A stretch of 64,000 bases of DNA, from positions 62,001 to 126,000 of the forward strand of contig CAZXCU010000004.1 in the NCBI GenBank assembly GCA_964639245.1, in the 5' to 3' direction. Positions 35,501 through 44,700 of this stretch are shown piece after piece. The stretch is from SB15 sp964639245 (lineage in GTDB: Bacteria > Chloroflexota > Anaerolineae > Aggregatilineales > J027). The first letter of the stretch is position 1. Each line of letters begins with the position of its first letter. The translations under genes and the position numbers were made by a program. Below the pieces are notes generated by a model. It was given only the letters and a program-made list of their open reading frames with translations. It did no database searches and had not been told where the DNA came from.

Positions 35501-36062
35501 GAGTGGGCATATTGCGGCGGTAGGTTTTCATCTGTACACCCAACTCCTCACCCAAGCGATTCAACGGCATAAATCCAAAGCCAACGGCGCGAACACCCCG
35601 ATCCCCCTACCAACATCCCTGATTATTGATTTGCCGATTCCGACCTATATTCCCACAGAATATATTGAAGATACAGCTTTGCGGATTCAACTCTACCGCC
35701 GTCTGGCAGATTTACATGAAGCAGAACAGGTCAGGGAGATGCGGGCGGAACTGAATGACCGTTTTGGCACGCTGCCCCGCGCCATGGAATGTTTGTTATT
35801 CCAGCTTGATGTCAAAATCGCGGCAGCCCGTGCGCGTGCTACAGCAGTTGTCACCGAACAGGGTAAAATTGCAGTGAAATTGCCCTATCTCGGTCAGGTT
35901 GACCGGGAGCGTCTGCAAGCCGAATTAGGAGCAGAGGTACGGGTCAGTCGTACTGCGTTGTTCATTCCGCGTGACAACGACGAAACCACATGGATGGTCA
36001 GGCTCATGGAAGTTTTAGAAAAACTAAGCCAAGAGGCACAGGTGGTCGAGGCGGGTTTATAA
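32559..36062 (+). CDS. mfd: Transcription-repair coupling factor
   Basis: A 1167-residue DNA translocase that removes RNA polymerase stalled at lesions and recruits nucleotide excision repair. The N-terminal part (about 1-330) resembles UvrB domain 2. The RNA polymerase-interaction domain starts near DLEIGDFVVHVEFGIGRF (about residue 490). Walker A is GDVGFGKTE (about 645), the Walker B box is DEEQRFG and motif III lies in TLTATPIPRTL. Helicase motif VI is in QLRGRVGRS, and a C-terminal TRCF domain follows. Length and order match complete Mfd. Confidence 0.97.
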   Translation: MRLDGLLPALTQTGVFQSLLKNLEAQQPIAGQQILRAARPYVVAAIAQVVDRPILLITDRVDRAYNLTEQLPVWLPERSVSRFLEPSAPFYERAPWSEEVLRARLHTLGLFYHAKDAKTCPIVIASAEALMQKTLPVREFTLGTRKLKIGGTQDPDKLIRLWLDLGYEATTIVAQPGQFSRRGGIVDVFPPTESNPIRIEFFDTEIESMRRFDAATQRSLETLDTLYFAPTREALPKYAPKVAEHLRDWFMAQPIDDEAVSLRPDYEMLQQGTPFPLLEFYLPWFYSQPASLLDYLPENTLIIIEDWHNLHDSIASHEEEAIALREEKLRINLLPENAPLAYHTWDDLSEKLESFQTLYLGQAENAVVGQADHLGALFMPGGRFGGQIRLVLDHLRQLRRNGEQTVTVTRQAEHFALLWSESAPYIPPVKDIPTDENLGATSFIEGELGEGWVLKGQKILNLLTDAEIFGWKRPEPRRHHRPKNITPETAFADLEIGDFVVHVEFGIGRFAGLIRRSLDGQEREFIKLEYADGDTLFVPIHQAERVTRYIGSENTAPPKLHKLGTQEWHQIRKKASEAAEEYAKELLELYAKRATSKGFTFSPDTPWQHELEASFPYVETDDQLQAIREVKQDMESTIPMDRLICGDVGFGKTEIAVRAAFKAVNDGKQVAILVPTTILAQQHFQTFSERMANFPVKVEMISRFRSPEEQDAIIEALADGSVDIVIGTHRLLSKDVKFKDLGLLVIDEEQRFGITHKEQLKQLRANLDILTLTATPIPRTLYLGITGLRDISVIQTAPEERLPIATHVGMYDDRLVRQAILREIDRGGQVFFVHNRVRTIKAIARQLEHLVPEASFAIAHGQMNEHQLEKIMRDFGKGAFDVLVSTSIIESGLDIPNANTMMIDRADWFGLAELYQLRGRVGRSANQAYAYFFHPSTSKLTEEARARLETIGEETQLGAGLSIAMRDLELRGAGDILGKRQSGHIAAVGFHLYTQLLTQAIQRHKSKANGANTPIPLPTSLIIDLPIPTYIPTEYIEDTALRIQLYRRLADLHEAEQVREMRAELNDRFGTLPRAMECLLFQLDVKIAAARARATAVVTEQGKIAVKLPYLGQVDRERLQAELGAEVRVSRTALFIPRDNDETTWMVRLMEVLEKLSQEAQVVEAGL

Positions 36063-36078
36063 TCCGCCCACCCCTCCA

Positions 36079-36327
36079 TTACAGGTCATCCCATTCGAGG
36101 TCGTCGCCTTCGACATTTTCAAACAAATCTTCAATCGAACATTCAAAATAATCCTGAAGTTTTTGGAGTATCCGCAGGTCAGGCCGCAGGGCTTTGTTTT
36201 CCATATAAGCGCGAATCGTATTCGGGGATACGCCAATCACCTCCGCTAGGCTATTCGCGGTGATTTTTCTGTTTTCTTGCGCTGCTTTTTCAGCCACAAG
36301 TTCACGTATTCGTAACCTTAGCACCAT
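36079..36327 (-). CDS. Small XRE-family helix-turn-helix regulator
   Basis: An 82-residue DNA-binding protein of the Cro/CI type. The helix-turn-helix is in SLAEVIGVSPNTIRAYMENK (about residues 25-44). A conserved ILQKLQDYFECSIEDLF helix completes the fold, and a strongly acidic tail (ENVEGDDLEWDDL) ends it. The ATG at 36325-36327 has GAGGG upstream and fits the fold start better than the TTG further out. It is divergent from a BRO-like gene across a 146-bp gap with a promoter and a terminator hairpin, so it may control that gene. Confidence 0.85.
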   Translation of the reverse strand: MVLRLRIRELVAEKAAQENRKITANSLAEVIGVSPNTIRAYMENKALRPDLRILQKLQDYFECSIEDLFENVEGDDLEWDDL

Positions 36328-36364
36328 CCTCAACCCTCGAAATATACGCAATAGAGTGAGTTTA

Positions 36365-36393
36365 TTGACTCTTAATCTGAAAAAGGATATGCT
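36365..36393 (+). promoter_or_regulatory. Promoter for the BRO-like gene
   Basis: TTGACT (36365-36370) and TATGCT (36388-36393) are separated by 17 bases. The expected start lies near 36400, just before the leader hairpin at 36411. Confidence 0.6.
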
Positions 36394-36410
36394 TTGAGCA
36401 TCGTAAATTG

Positions 36411-36449
36411 AAAACCCCCGTATTGTTTATCAGACTCGGCGGGGGTTTT
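36411..36449. terminator. Terminator-like hairpin in the leader of the BRO-like gene
   Basis: AAAACCCCCG (36411-36420) pairs perfectly with CGGGGGTTTT (36440-36449) around a 19-base loop. It can terminate in either direction (four T on each strand). As it lies between a promoter and the start codon, it could act as an attenuator of the plus-strand gene, or block transcripts leaving the divergent regulator. Confidence 0.6.
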
Positions 36450-36473
36450 CCAATCAAATAGAAAGGCACAACT

Positions 36474-37367
36474 GTGAATGACATAAACCTTGTCAATTCA
36501 AGTGATCTTCGCCCTTTGCCGCTTATTGTAGCAGAAAAATGGCACTTCAAACTAGCTTATAGCCTTGAGGACGGCATGTATTGGTATGCCATCCAAGATT
36601 GGATCATGGGCTTGTTATCAGTAGATGGTACAAGCGCCTCTAACCTATGGACAGGAATTCAACGACGGGGAGTGATAGATACTCTGTTTCCAAAACAGAG
36701 TATACATTACATAAGAAAAGATGGGCGTGAATATGAAATTGACCATACGACAGATTTTGGCTTATACATCATCACCCAAAACCTACGTGTGACAAAAGAA
36801 CGCACCTTGTTGAAACAAATCAAATTGTTTCTAGCCGACTCAGGGGTTTTTGTCGATTTAGTTCGCCGCGAACCTGAAAAAATAATTGAGACTATCACAG
36901 CAGACCCTGACAAAGCGCTGGATGCGGTTATCAAAATGTATCAGCGCGAAGGCAAGTCGGACGAATGGATTTTGATGCGAATCAACACCAAAATTCAAAG
37001 GGCAGCGTTTACTTCGGCTCTCAAAGCAGCAATGGCAGACACCACCCAGACCCAGTATGGCAAGGCGACGAATGAAATTTATCTGGGGTTGTGGGAACGT
37101 ACTGCCAAAATGTTGAAGCAAGAAATGGACTTGCCGAAAAGTGCGAATTTGCGTGACCACCAACCCATCGCGGCGCTGTATTATCAGGGGTTGGCGGAGG
37201 ATGGCTGCGCGAGAGAACTTGGTGAGAGGCAGGAACTCACATGGGGCGAAGCGCTGCATATTGTACAGGATGTCTCCCAGTTTATCGGTGGACAAGCCCG
37301 CGCTTATGGCGAACGCTTCGGGGTGGATTTGGCAACCGGCAAGCAGCTGTTAAGGGATAAAAATTAA
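36474..37367 (+). CDS. BRO-N/DinD-like protein of phage-type antirepressor family
   Basis: A 297-residue protein. The N-terminal 100 residues fit a BRO-like domain: MYWYAIQDWIMGLL, a central WTGIQRR and DFGLYIITQNLRV. The C-terminal part has ATNEIYLGLWERTAKMLKQE and NLRDHQPIAALYYQ, a helical segment found with BRO/KilA-type and DinD-like proteins. Such proteins bind DNA or repressors and are frequent in phages and mobile elements, but also occur as chromosomal genes of unknown role. A GTG start with AAAGG upstream was taken as no ATG fits. It is divergent from an XRE regulator. Confidence 0.55.
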   Translation: MNDINLVNSSDLRPLPLIVAEKWHFKLAYSLEDGMYWYAIQDWIMGLLSVDGTSASNLWTGIQRRGVIDTLFPKQSIHYIRKDGREYEIDHTTDFGLYIITQNLRVTKERTLLKQIKLFLADSGVFVDLVRREPEKIIETITADPDKALDAVIKMYQREGKSDEWILMRINTKIQRAAFTSALKAAMADTTQTQYGKATNEIYLGLWERTAKMLKQEMDLPKSANLRDHQPIAALYYQGLAEDGCARELGERQELTWGEALHIVQDVSQFIGGQARAYGERFGVDLATGKQLLRDKN

Positions 37368-37385
37368 GCCGTTGAGAGACAGTTT

Positions 37386-38507
37386 TTAGCGGTTAAAAAC
37401 GGCATCATAAACGGCAAGGGTTTCCTGTGCGGTTCGATCCCATGAAAATTGGGCGGCATGGGGAATCCCCGCCAGTGCCATTTCACGCCGTCGATTGTCG
37501 TCGTTGAGGATTTGCAACAGCACCGCCGCAATATGCCCTGAATCGTAGGGGGCAAAATAGGCTGCGACTTCTCCGCCTAATTCGGGCAAACTGGAAGTCT
37601 GGCTGCATACAACGGCTGTACCACAGGCCATCGCTTCTAACACGGGCAATCCAAAACCTTCATAGATGGAAGGCATCACCGCCAACTTTGCCCCGGCATA
37701 GACAGCAGGTAAATCGGCATCGGGGATGTATCCGGGAAATACGACCCATTCTAGTGCGTTTAATTCTTCTAAACGCTGGAAAAATGCCTGATACAACCAG
37801 CCTTTGCTACCCACGACAACGAGATGCAAACGCCGATGTTTTTTGCGGACTTCGACCAGCGCTTCGACCAAGCGGGTGTAATTTTTACGCGGTTCAATGG
37901 TGCCAACCACCACCACATATTCATCCGGCAGATGGTAGCGGCGCATGACAGTTTCAACCGTGCTGGCGGTTTGCGGTTTGAAAATCGGTTCTGCCGCTTC
38001 ATACACCACCGTAATTTTTTCGGGTGGGGTGTTGTAATGGGTAACAAGGTCATTTTTGGTTGATTCGGAAATGGCGATAATCGCATCCGCCCGTTGAACG
38101 TACACGGGCATGGCGACATTTAGATACCAGTAATTGAGGCGTTTATGGTGTTCGGGAAACAGCTTAAAAATTAAATCATGAACGGTCAAAACGGTAGGGA
38201 TATCGTGCAAGGGCATCAGGAGATGTTCAGTCGCGTGAAAAATGGTGGTGTTGGGTACATAGTCATTGAAGGAACGACGGGTAAGTTGGCCTAACAGGAC
38301 TGCCATCCGCCATGTTTTGTAGCCCTTCTCCACCGTATAGGTTGGTAAATGACTTAATTCCGGGATAGGTTGGCTGCGCCCTTGAATGTGGTTATAAAAC
38401 AACTGGGGTTGCTCATAGGGCAACATGGCTTTGACTAAAGAACGGGCATAGCGTCCTAACCCTGCTGGAATATTGACCCCTGCCGAAATATCAATGGTGA
38501 GTGCCAT
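37386..38507 (-). CDS. Glycosyltransferase family 4 protein
   Basis: A 373-residue GT-B enzyme. The N-terminal domain starts LTIDISAGVNIPAGLGRYAR. The C-terminal nucleotide-sugar domain starts at VVGTIEPRKNYTRLVEAL and holds the EX7E-type motif in SIYEGFGLPVLEAMACG. It adds a sugar to a lipid-linked glycan on the cytoplasmic side. The ATG at 38505-38507 was chosen because a longer frame upstream is only the shadow of the overlapping GT26 gene (17-base overlap). It is the last gene of the minus-strand glycan set. Confidence 0.92.
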   Translation of the reverse strand: MALTIDISAGVNIPAGLGRYARSLVKAMLPYEQPQLFYNHIQGRSQPIPELSHLPTYTVEKGYKTWRMAVLLGQLTRRSFNDYVPNTTIFHATEHLLMPLHDIPTVLTVHDLIFKLFPEHHKRLNYWYLNVAMPVYVQRADAIIAISESTKNDLVTHYNTPPEKITVVYEAAEPIFKPQTASTVETVMRRYHLPDEYVVVVGTIEPRKNYTRLVEALVEVRKKHRRLHLVVVGSKGWLYQAFFQRLEELNALEWVVFPGYIPDADLPAVYAGAKLAVMPSIYEGFGLPVLEAMACGTAVVCSQTSSLPELGGEVAAYFAPYDSGHIAAVLLQILNDDNRRREMALAGIPHAAQFSWDRTAQETLAVYDAVFNR

Positions 38508-39240
38508 GCGAAGAACGCGCCCCGAATCGCAAAACTTGATAGACAAAAATTGGTAAACGCAGCATCCGTCGCCAGCGCGAAGGTTGCAAATACAGCCGAT
38601 AGAGCCATTCCAGACCCAAACGCCGAAACACAAGCGGCGCACGGGGAACATTGCCAGTAATAAAATCGAGCGTACCACCAATGCCCATCGCTACTTTGAC
38701 AGTAAGCCGATGGCGGTAGGTATCAATCCAGATGTCCTGTTTGGGTGCGCCGTAAGCAACCAGCAAAATATCAGGCGTTGCGGTGTTAATCCGGTGGATG
38801 ATTACATCGGCTTCTTCAGGGCTTGGACTGCCTTCATACGTGCCGACAATCCGCAGATTCGGATACTTTTCGCACAAAATGTGGGCCGCTTTTGCGGCGA
38901 CTCCGTTCCACCCGCCCAGTAAAAAAATTGTCCAGCCTGCTTTTGCGGCACGTTCGGCAATCAGAGGTACCCCATCCGAACCCGTAACCCGCTGTGGCAC
39001 GGTGATTCCGCGTAAACGCAGCGCCCAGACCACCCCCCAACCATCCGGTACGCACAAATCCGCCTGGTGCAGTACCTGAGCAAATTGGCGGTTCTGCTGT
39101 GCCACCACGATAAATTCGGGATTAACGGTACAAATTTGATGCAAGCCATCGCTGACAGCAATCCATACACCAATTTTTTGTAGCATGTCTTCAAAAGTGA
39201 TGGGGTCTACCGGAATCCCTAAAACCTGCGGGCGGTTCAT
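38491..39240 (-). CDS. WecG/TagA/CpsF family glycosyltransferase (GT26)
   Basis: A 249-residue enzyme with the full GT26 pattern: VNPEFIVVAQQNRQF near residue 40, the conserved catalytic-aspartate stretch CVPDGWGVVWA (about 63-73), and VTGSDGVPLIAERA. FLLGGWNGVA and VAYGAPKQDIWI follow, then GIGGTLDFITGNVPRAP. Members add N-acetylmannosamine(uronate) or similar sugars to undecaprenyl-linked intermediates in teichoic acid, common antigen or exopolysaccharide synthesis. It lies between two GT4 genes and overlaps both. Confidence 0.93.
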   Translation of the reverse strand: MNRPQVLGIPVDPITFEDMLQKIGVWIAVSDGLHQICTVNPEFIVVAQQNRQFAQVLHQADLCVPDGWGVVWALRLRGITVPQRVTGSDGVPLIAERAAKAGWTIFLLGGWNGVAAKAAHILCEKYPNLRIVGTYEGSPSPEEADVIIHRINTATPDILLVAYGAPKQDIWIDTYRHRLTVKVAMGIGGTLDFITGNVPRAPLVFRRLGLEWLYRLYLQPSRWRRMLRLPIFVYQVLRFGARSSHGTHH

Positions 39241-40337
39241 AAGGTGGCGGCTTCCTCAAGCGCAGCAAGGGCAGTCTGCGCGGCTTGCTGCCAAGTGAAT
39301 TTTTTGACCTGTTCACGCCCTTTTTCAATCAACTGCCGACGGGTCGTGGAATCTTCGACCAACTGGCGAATCCCATTTTCGATAGCGGCAACACTTTCAG
39401 GATTCACAAGAATCGCTGCCTCGCCTGCTAATTCAGGCAGCGAAGAAGTGCGCGAACACAGGACAGGAATTTCGCAGCGCATGGCCTCCAACACGGGAAA
39501 GCCAAATCCTTCATACAACGAAGGAAAAACCAATCCCAGCGAGCCGGAATAGAGCGCAGCCACATCTTCATCCGCCACATAACCTAATAACCGGACATTT
39601 TTTTTGCCTTCTGCCCACTGCGAGTCGTAAAGCCAGCCTGCTTTGCCCGCCAGCGCAAGCACCACATCCTGCTTTCGGGAGGAGTCTTGCCAGCGTACAA
39701 AGGCCTGCACCAACCGTTCAATATTTTTGCGGGGTTGCAAGGTACCGATGAACAGCAGGTAATTTTCGGGCAGTTTATATTTTTGGCGGGTGGCTGCCAG
39801 TCTATTTCTATCCGTGATACGAGTCAGGTTTTCATCAATACCGGGATATACCACCCGCACTTTTTCGGGAGAAATATCATAAAAATAGGCCAAGTCTTGC
39901 TGGGTAGCAATCGAATCGGCTAAGACCCGTTCGGCGCGGTGGGCGCTGTAACGGGTAGATAAATCCAGATAGTGATATTCACGGCGCGGGTGGGCATCGG
40001 GAAAATAACGATAGCCGACATCATGCACGGTGACAACGGCTTTGCCGGGAAAAGCCGCCGGGAGGGTATGGGCGGGGACAAAGGTGACATCGGGACGCAC
40101 CCGCCAGATTTCTGTCGCAAAACGGACATGTGTCCACGCCCGCAAAAAAGGAATGCTGTGAGCCGTAATTTTTTCCCGATGAGGGAATAAGCCCTCCGGT
40201 GGAAAATCCCGAAAATAGAGGTGAAATTCGTGGTCAGTGTCCAGCGCAAGCAAATGCCGAATCAATTGAAGGGCATAATTTTCTGTGCCAGTGCGCTGGT
40301 GAACGGTGGTACGGCTGGCATCGATGGCAATTCGCAC
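39237..40337 (-). CDS. Glycosyltransferase family 4 protein
   Basis: A 366-residue GT-B enzyme with a GTG start. The N-terminus is MRIAIDASRTT followed by GTENYALQLIRHLL. The C-terminal domain contains LFIGTLQPRKNIERLVQAF and the motif PSLYEGFGFPVLEAMRCE. It is similar in layout to the gene at 37386, and both probably act on the same glycan. It overlaps the GT26 gene by 4 bases (ATGA) and starts 3 bases after the membrane protein gene at 40341. Confidence 0.92.
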   Translation of the reverse strand: MRIAIDASRTTVHQRTGTENYALQLIRHLLALDTDHEFHLYFRDFPPEGLFPHREKITAHSIPFLRAWTHVRFATEIWRVRPDVTFVPAHTLPAAFPGKAVVTVHDVGYRYFPDAHPRREYHYLDLSTRYSAHRAERVLADSIATQQDLAYFYDISPEKVRVVYPGIDENLTRITDRNRLAATRQKYKLPENYLLFIGTLQPRKNIERLVQAFVRWQDSSRKQDVVLALAGKAGWLYDSQWAEGKKNVRLLGYVADEDVAALYSGSLGLVFPSLYEGFGFPVLEAMRCEIPVLCSRTSSLPELAGEAAILVNPESVAAIENGIRQLVEDSTTRRQLIEKGREQVKKFTWQQAAQTALAALEEAATL

Positions 40338-40340
40338 GGG

Positions 40341-40937
40341 TCAGCCTACCCGTCGAAAGGCAAGTGGAATGAGCGTTAAACCGAAAAAAGCCACCAGCAA
40401 GGGCCAATAATCTTTGACGGTATCCAGAAACTCCTGCGGGATGAGTTCCAGCGTGACTAAAAAAGCAATCACCGCCGCTAACATGACCAGCAAGCCCACC
40501 CCAATCAAGCCGCTTTCGTGCTGACGCTCAAAAATGTAAGTAATGAAAAAGGAGAGAGAAATGCCCACCAACAGCAGAGGCCACCATTGCGCGTCTGCCT
40601 GGGGAACATTCACCAGAATAGCGAGAAATGCGCCTACGGATACAATCACCAGCGCCAAAAAATATAAACCGCGTTCGCGCCGTCCAGAGGCAAAAAAGCG
40701 GAATAAATTCGTCAGAACAAAGGCGGCAATCAGCACCAATCCCGCCACAAAGGGAGTCACTTCAAAGCCTTCGATTTCCGGCGCGGCGAGTAAAAGTACC
40801 CCCAAACCAATCAACCCCATCGCAAAGGGGAACGCCACCAATCGCCCCCGCGCTGCTTGGCGAAAAGGTTTGTCTTCCGATTCCTCGATACCACTTGCGG
40901 CTGGTACAAGCTGTCTATTTTCTGCTTCATCTGTCAT
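40341..40937 (-). CDS. Multi-span membrane protein, unknown family
   Basis: About 198 residues with six predicted helices, arranged as two or three pairs of strongly hydrophobic stretches (about 38-55, 65-85, 95-113, 121-137, 145-167, 180-196). The N-terminal 35 residues are polar and acidic, then basic, and face the cytoplasm. ATG 40937 is preferred over GTG 40943. It heads the minus-strand glycosyltransferase set, which suggests a role with the lipid-linked glycan, but no motif shows it. Confidence 0.6.
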   Translation of the reverse strand: MTDEAENRQLVPAASGIEESEDKPFRQAARGRLVAFPFAMGLIGLGVLLLAAPEIEGFEVTPFVAGLVLIAAFVLTNLFRFFASGRRERGLYFLALVIVSVGAFLAILVNVPQADAQWWPLLLVGISLSFFITYIFERQHESGLIGVGLLVMLAAVIAFLVTLELIPQEFLDTVKDYWPLLVAFFGLTLIPLAFRRVG

Positions 40938-41003
40938 GAACACGCCTTAGTTACTCATTGCTTTGATTCTAAAAACAAATGTTCCGATTGTGCAAGGGCA
41001 TCC

Positions 41004-41020
41004 GACTTTCGGCGGATTTT
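41004..41020 (+). repeat. 17-base intergenic motif, copy 1
   Basis: GACTTTCGGCGGATTTT lies 60 bases upstream of the response regulator start. An exact inverted copy is at 62412-62428, upstream of the minus-strand FtsX permease, so it has the same orientation relative to each downstream gene. A partial match (AAAATCCGCCGA) lies near 45573 in front of the cytochrome gene. Confidence 0.4.
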
Positions 41021-41041
41021 TCAACCATTGCCTTCAAACAA

Positions 41042-41050
41042 TGTTATAGT
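41042..41050 (+). promoter_or_regulatory. Extended -10 promoter for the regulator/kinase operon
   Basis: TGTTATAGT provides a TG-n extension plus a TATAGT -10 box, 30-38 bases before the ATG at 41080. No good -35 box is present. Confidence 0.5.
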
Positions 41051-41079
41051 AATTCGTTAAAAATTTGCGAGGACTCACG

Positions 41080-41718
41080 ATGCCAATTCGGATTTTAATT
41101 GCGGATGACCATGCGGTGGTGCGACAGGGCTTAAGAATGTTCCTGACGCTGGACGAAGATTTTGAAATTGTGGGCGAAGCCATCAACGGCAGCCATGCAC
41201 TCCAACTTGCCCGCGAATTGCAGCCGGACGTGGTGTTGATGGACTTGTTAATGCCCGAAATGGATGGTGTAACAGCAACGGCGGCGGTACGTAAAGAACT
41301 CCCTGATACCGAAGTGATTGCCCTCACAAGTGTGCTGGAAGATAACGCGGTCATTGGCGCGATTAAAGCCGGTGCGATTGGCTACTTGCTAAAAGATACC
41401 GAGTCCGATGAGTTAATCCGGGCAATTAAAGCAGCCGCCATGGGTCAGGTGCAGCTTTCGCCCAAAGCAGCAGAACGGCTGATGCGCGAAGTCCGTACTC
41501 CCGACAGCCCCGAAGCGCTGACCGAACGTGAAACTGAAGTGCTGCGTTTGTTGGCACAGGGCAAAGCCAATAAGGAAATCGCCTATATGCTGACAATTGG
41601 CGAAAAAACGGTTAAAACCCATGTAAGCAATATTTTGAGCAAACTCAATGTCAGCAGTCGCACCCAAGCCGCCCTATATGCGGTGCGAATCGGGTTAGTC
41701 GAAAGTCTAAGCGAGTAA
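41080..41718 (+). CDS. NarL/FixJ-family response regulator
   Basis: A 212-residue regulator. The receiver domain (1-120) begins MPIRILIADDHAVVRQGL, with acidic residues DD near position 9, the phosphorylation site D55 in VVLMDLLMPEMDG, and the lysine in GYLLKDT. The output domain (about 145-210) is a LuxR-type helix-turn-helix: LTERETEVLRLLAQGKANKEIA then VGEKTVKTHVSNILSKL-like residues. GAGGACTC precedes the ATG. It lies 3 bases before the large kinase at 41722, its obvious partner. Confidence 0.95.
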   Translation: MPIRILIADDHAVVRQGLRMFLTLDEDFEIVGEAINGSHALQLARELQPDVVLMDLLMPEMDGVTATAAVRKELPDTEVIALTSVLEDNAVIGAIKAGAIGYLLKDTESDELIRAIKAAAMGQVQLSPKAAERLMREVRTPDSPEALTERETEVLRLLAQGKANKEIAYMLTIGEKTVKTHVSNILSKLNVSSRTQAALYAVRIGLVESLSE

Positions 41719-41721
41719 GGT

Positions 41722-44700
41722 ATGCCACAAATCGGGCTGTTCAAAGACGAAATTGATATCCTCTACACTGCCTCCAATAAACTGACTCAGGCCGCAACTT
41801 CGGTGGAACAGTTGGAGGCCGTCAGCGATTATGCCCGTCATAATGGGGCAACCATCGGGTTACTCTTCCATCTGGCTTCTGAAGAAGATTACAGCATTGA
41901 AGTCGCGGCGGAATGGTTTACCGGAGAAGTGCAACCCCTTGGGGTCGGTTTGCGGGGAACCCTATCCATTGCCACCGCCCGCCCTGACCGCCCCACCTTG
42001 ATCCAAAATTTGCAAGAAGACACCGACCTGACACCCAAAACCCGTGATTTTTTTGAAGAACACCATATTCGTGCGGTAGCGATTCTCCCACTGAATAACA
42101 AGGGGCGTTGGGTTGGGGCGCTGTTGTTCGGATGGAGCAGTACCTACCTTTTTGATGAGCGTGATTTACGGATTTTTACCGCGCTGCAACAGCAAATTGC
42201 CCCGGTCACTGACTCGACTCGGTTGTTTGAACAAGCCCAAAAACGCGCCCACGAACTTGAGATTGCCAAAAGTGAAATTGACCTGTTGTATGCAGCCTCC
42301 AATAAACTTACCCGCGCTAAAACATCGGATGAACTCCTAGAAGCGATTAGCGATTATGCGCGGGAACATGGCGCGGTAGCAGGGCTGCTCATTTATGGCT
42401 ATGGCAGAGCCAAAGAAGAATTAAGTTACGGCGAACTGGTAGCGGAGTGGACACTGGGGAATTTTCCGCAGTGGGGAACGGGAACGGTTTTTCCCGCCTC
42501 GCAATATATCACCAATGTGTGGAAGAAAAATCCTGACCAACCGCTTCTGATTGCAGACTCGAAAAATGATACGCAATTTAACGAACGAATGCGCTTGAAT
42601 GCGGCAAATCGCGGCATTGCCAGTTCGGTTTTTTTGCCCCTGAATAATCAAGGGCGCTGGGTGGGGCTGGTGATTTTTAATTGGAACACGCCCTATCAAT
42701 TCAGCGAGCATGATTTTCGCATGTACCAATCGCTTCAGCAGCAGGCCGCCGCCGTGATTGATGCAGTACGGTTAGGCATGGATAGCCAAGAACGGGCAGC
42801 GCGGGCAGAACACCTCGTCAAAATTAACACCGCCCTCTCGCAAGCGACCAACGAGCTAGAGATTCTGGATTCCTTAGCGACCTATGCAACCCAATCCGGC
42901 ATTTATGGCATGATCCTAAATTACGTCGATTATGATGAGGAAACCGACTCGGCGGATTCTTATGGAGTCGCTTTGTATAAAGATGGCAAAGCCAGTTATT
43001 TTGAGGAATCGGACTTCAAAAGTGTCTACCTCAAAGATTATGGGATTCAAGAACTCTGGATTCATCAGCCAGACAGGGTATTGTTCATCGAGAATATTTC
43101 CTCTGACAGCCGCATTTCGCCGGAAAATCGTGATGAACTGCAAAACAAGATTGCCTCCCGCGCAATGGCGCTCATGCCACTGTATAGTGGACGTGGTTAC
43201 AAAGGCATTTTGACCATTTTCTGGGATAAGCCCCATCGCTTCACGGATGAGGAGAAATATATTTATACCGCGCTGATGCAGCCGATTTCATCCATCATCG
43301 CCAGCCGTCGAGCCTATCTGGCAGAAGAAGCAGCCCGCGAGGAAAGCCAATTTTTGTATCGGATGAGTGAAGCCATCAACGCGGCAACTTCATTTAAGGA
43401 AATTTTGCGGGCAGTGGAAGAACTTGACCCAGAGGCAAATTTGATTACCCTCACCGCGTGGGAAAATGATGATTACGAAAAGGCGAGTTATTTAGAATTG
43501 TTGGCAGCCCTTCAACGCGGCGAAGCACGCACGATGACCATTGGGCAGCGCTTCAAAAAAGAGGATTTTCCGATTACCGATACGATGCCGCATAACGGGG
43601 TATGGGTGATTGAAGATATCCTGAATGATCCGCGTGTCGACGAGGTTTCCGCCGATACATGGTTGGCACTGGGGACACGAGCAATGCTGGGAACCACCTT
43701 GAATCTACACAACAAGTGGATTGGTGGGCTAACCTTCCGTAGCAATAACCCGCGCAGCTACAGCAAACGTACACGCCGATTGATGAGCAATCTCAAGGAA
43801 TTGGTGGTTGCCGCCTATGAACGGATACGCTTGCAGGCAGAAACAGAAGCCTCCCGTCAACAGGCGGAAATGCTAGCACAAACCAACGCGGCGCTGACAC
43901 TGGCAAAAGATGAAACCGAAATTCTGGCGGCGGTGATGCTGCTGGCAGAATGTTACGGGGCAGCGGTGGCATCCTTGGCCTATGTGCGGGGCAATTTCGG
44001 TGAAGCCAAAACGATTGAAATCGTGGCGGCTCATTCAGCAAGCGAAGGCAAAATCCCACTGAATAGCCTCCCGGCGAGACATCTCCATTTAGATCAATTG
44101 CCCATTCTGGGGCTGGCACGGCAACACCCCGAAATCCCCATTTTTGTTGAGGATGTTTTTAACGACCCGCGTGTGGAGAAAGCGCGTACCCTGCCCCAAG
44201 CGGAACAATGGCCGGCCATGATTGCGATTCAACTAAAAACAGGCGATCAATGGCAGGGCATGTTGAGCGTCATGTGGTCTGAACTGAAACGCTTCACCCA
44301 TGAGATTCGTACCATGTTCAAAGCTGTTCAACCGATTGTTTCGGCAATCGTGGCAACACGGCGGGCCTATCTGGCAGAACGTCAGCGAGCGCATGAACTG
44401 GAAACAGTTGCCAAAGTTAGCGCCGCTGCTTCGGGGATTCTGGATGTCCAAGAACTGCTGGATACTGTGGTGGAATTGGGGCGCAAAAATTTTGATCGCT
44501 ACCATATGTTTGTGTATTTGCTGGATGAAAAGACGGGAAATTTAATCCAAGAAACAGGCGTAAAAGAAAAACCCCTCATCGTCAAGGTAGACTGCAAAAC
44601 TTCGTTGATTTCTCACGCTGCCTGCGCCCGCAAAGGCATGATTGTCAATGACATTCAAAGAACCCCAGATTATGACTTAACCCCGATGCTGCCGATGGCA

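Noticed and set aside
37432..37442. GGTTCGATCCC, resembling a tRNA T-loop
   Set aside because: It lies inside a glycosyltransferase gene and no cloverleaf can be drawn around it.
38508..38681. Long N-terminal extension of the GT4 protein at 37386
   Set aside because: It is the shadow of the overlapping GT26 gene. The normal GT4 N-terminus starts at ATG 38505-38507.
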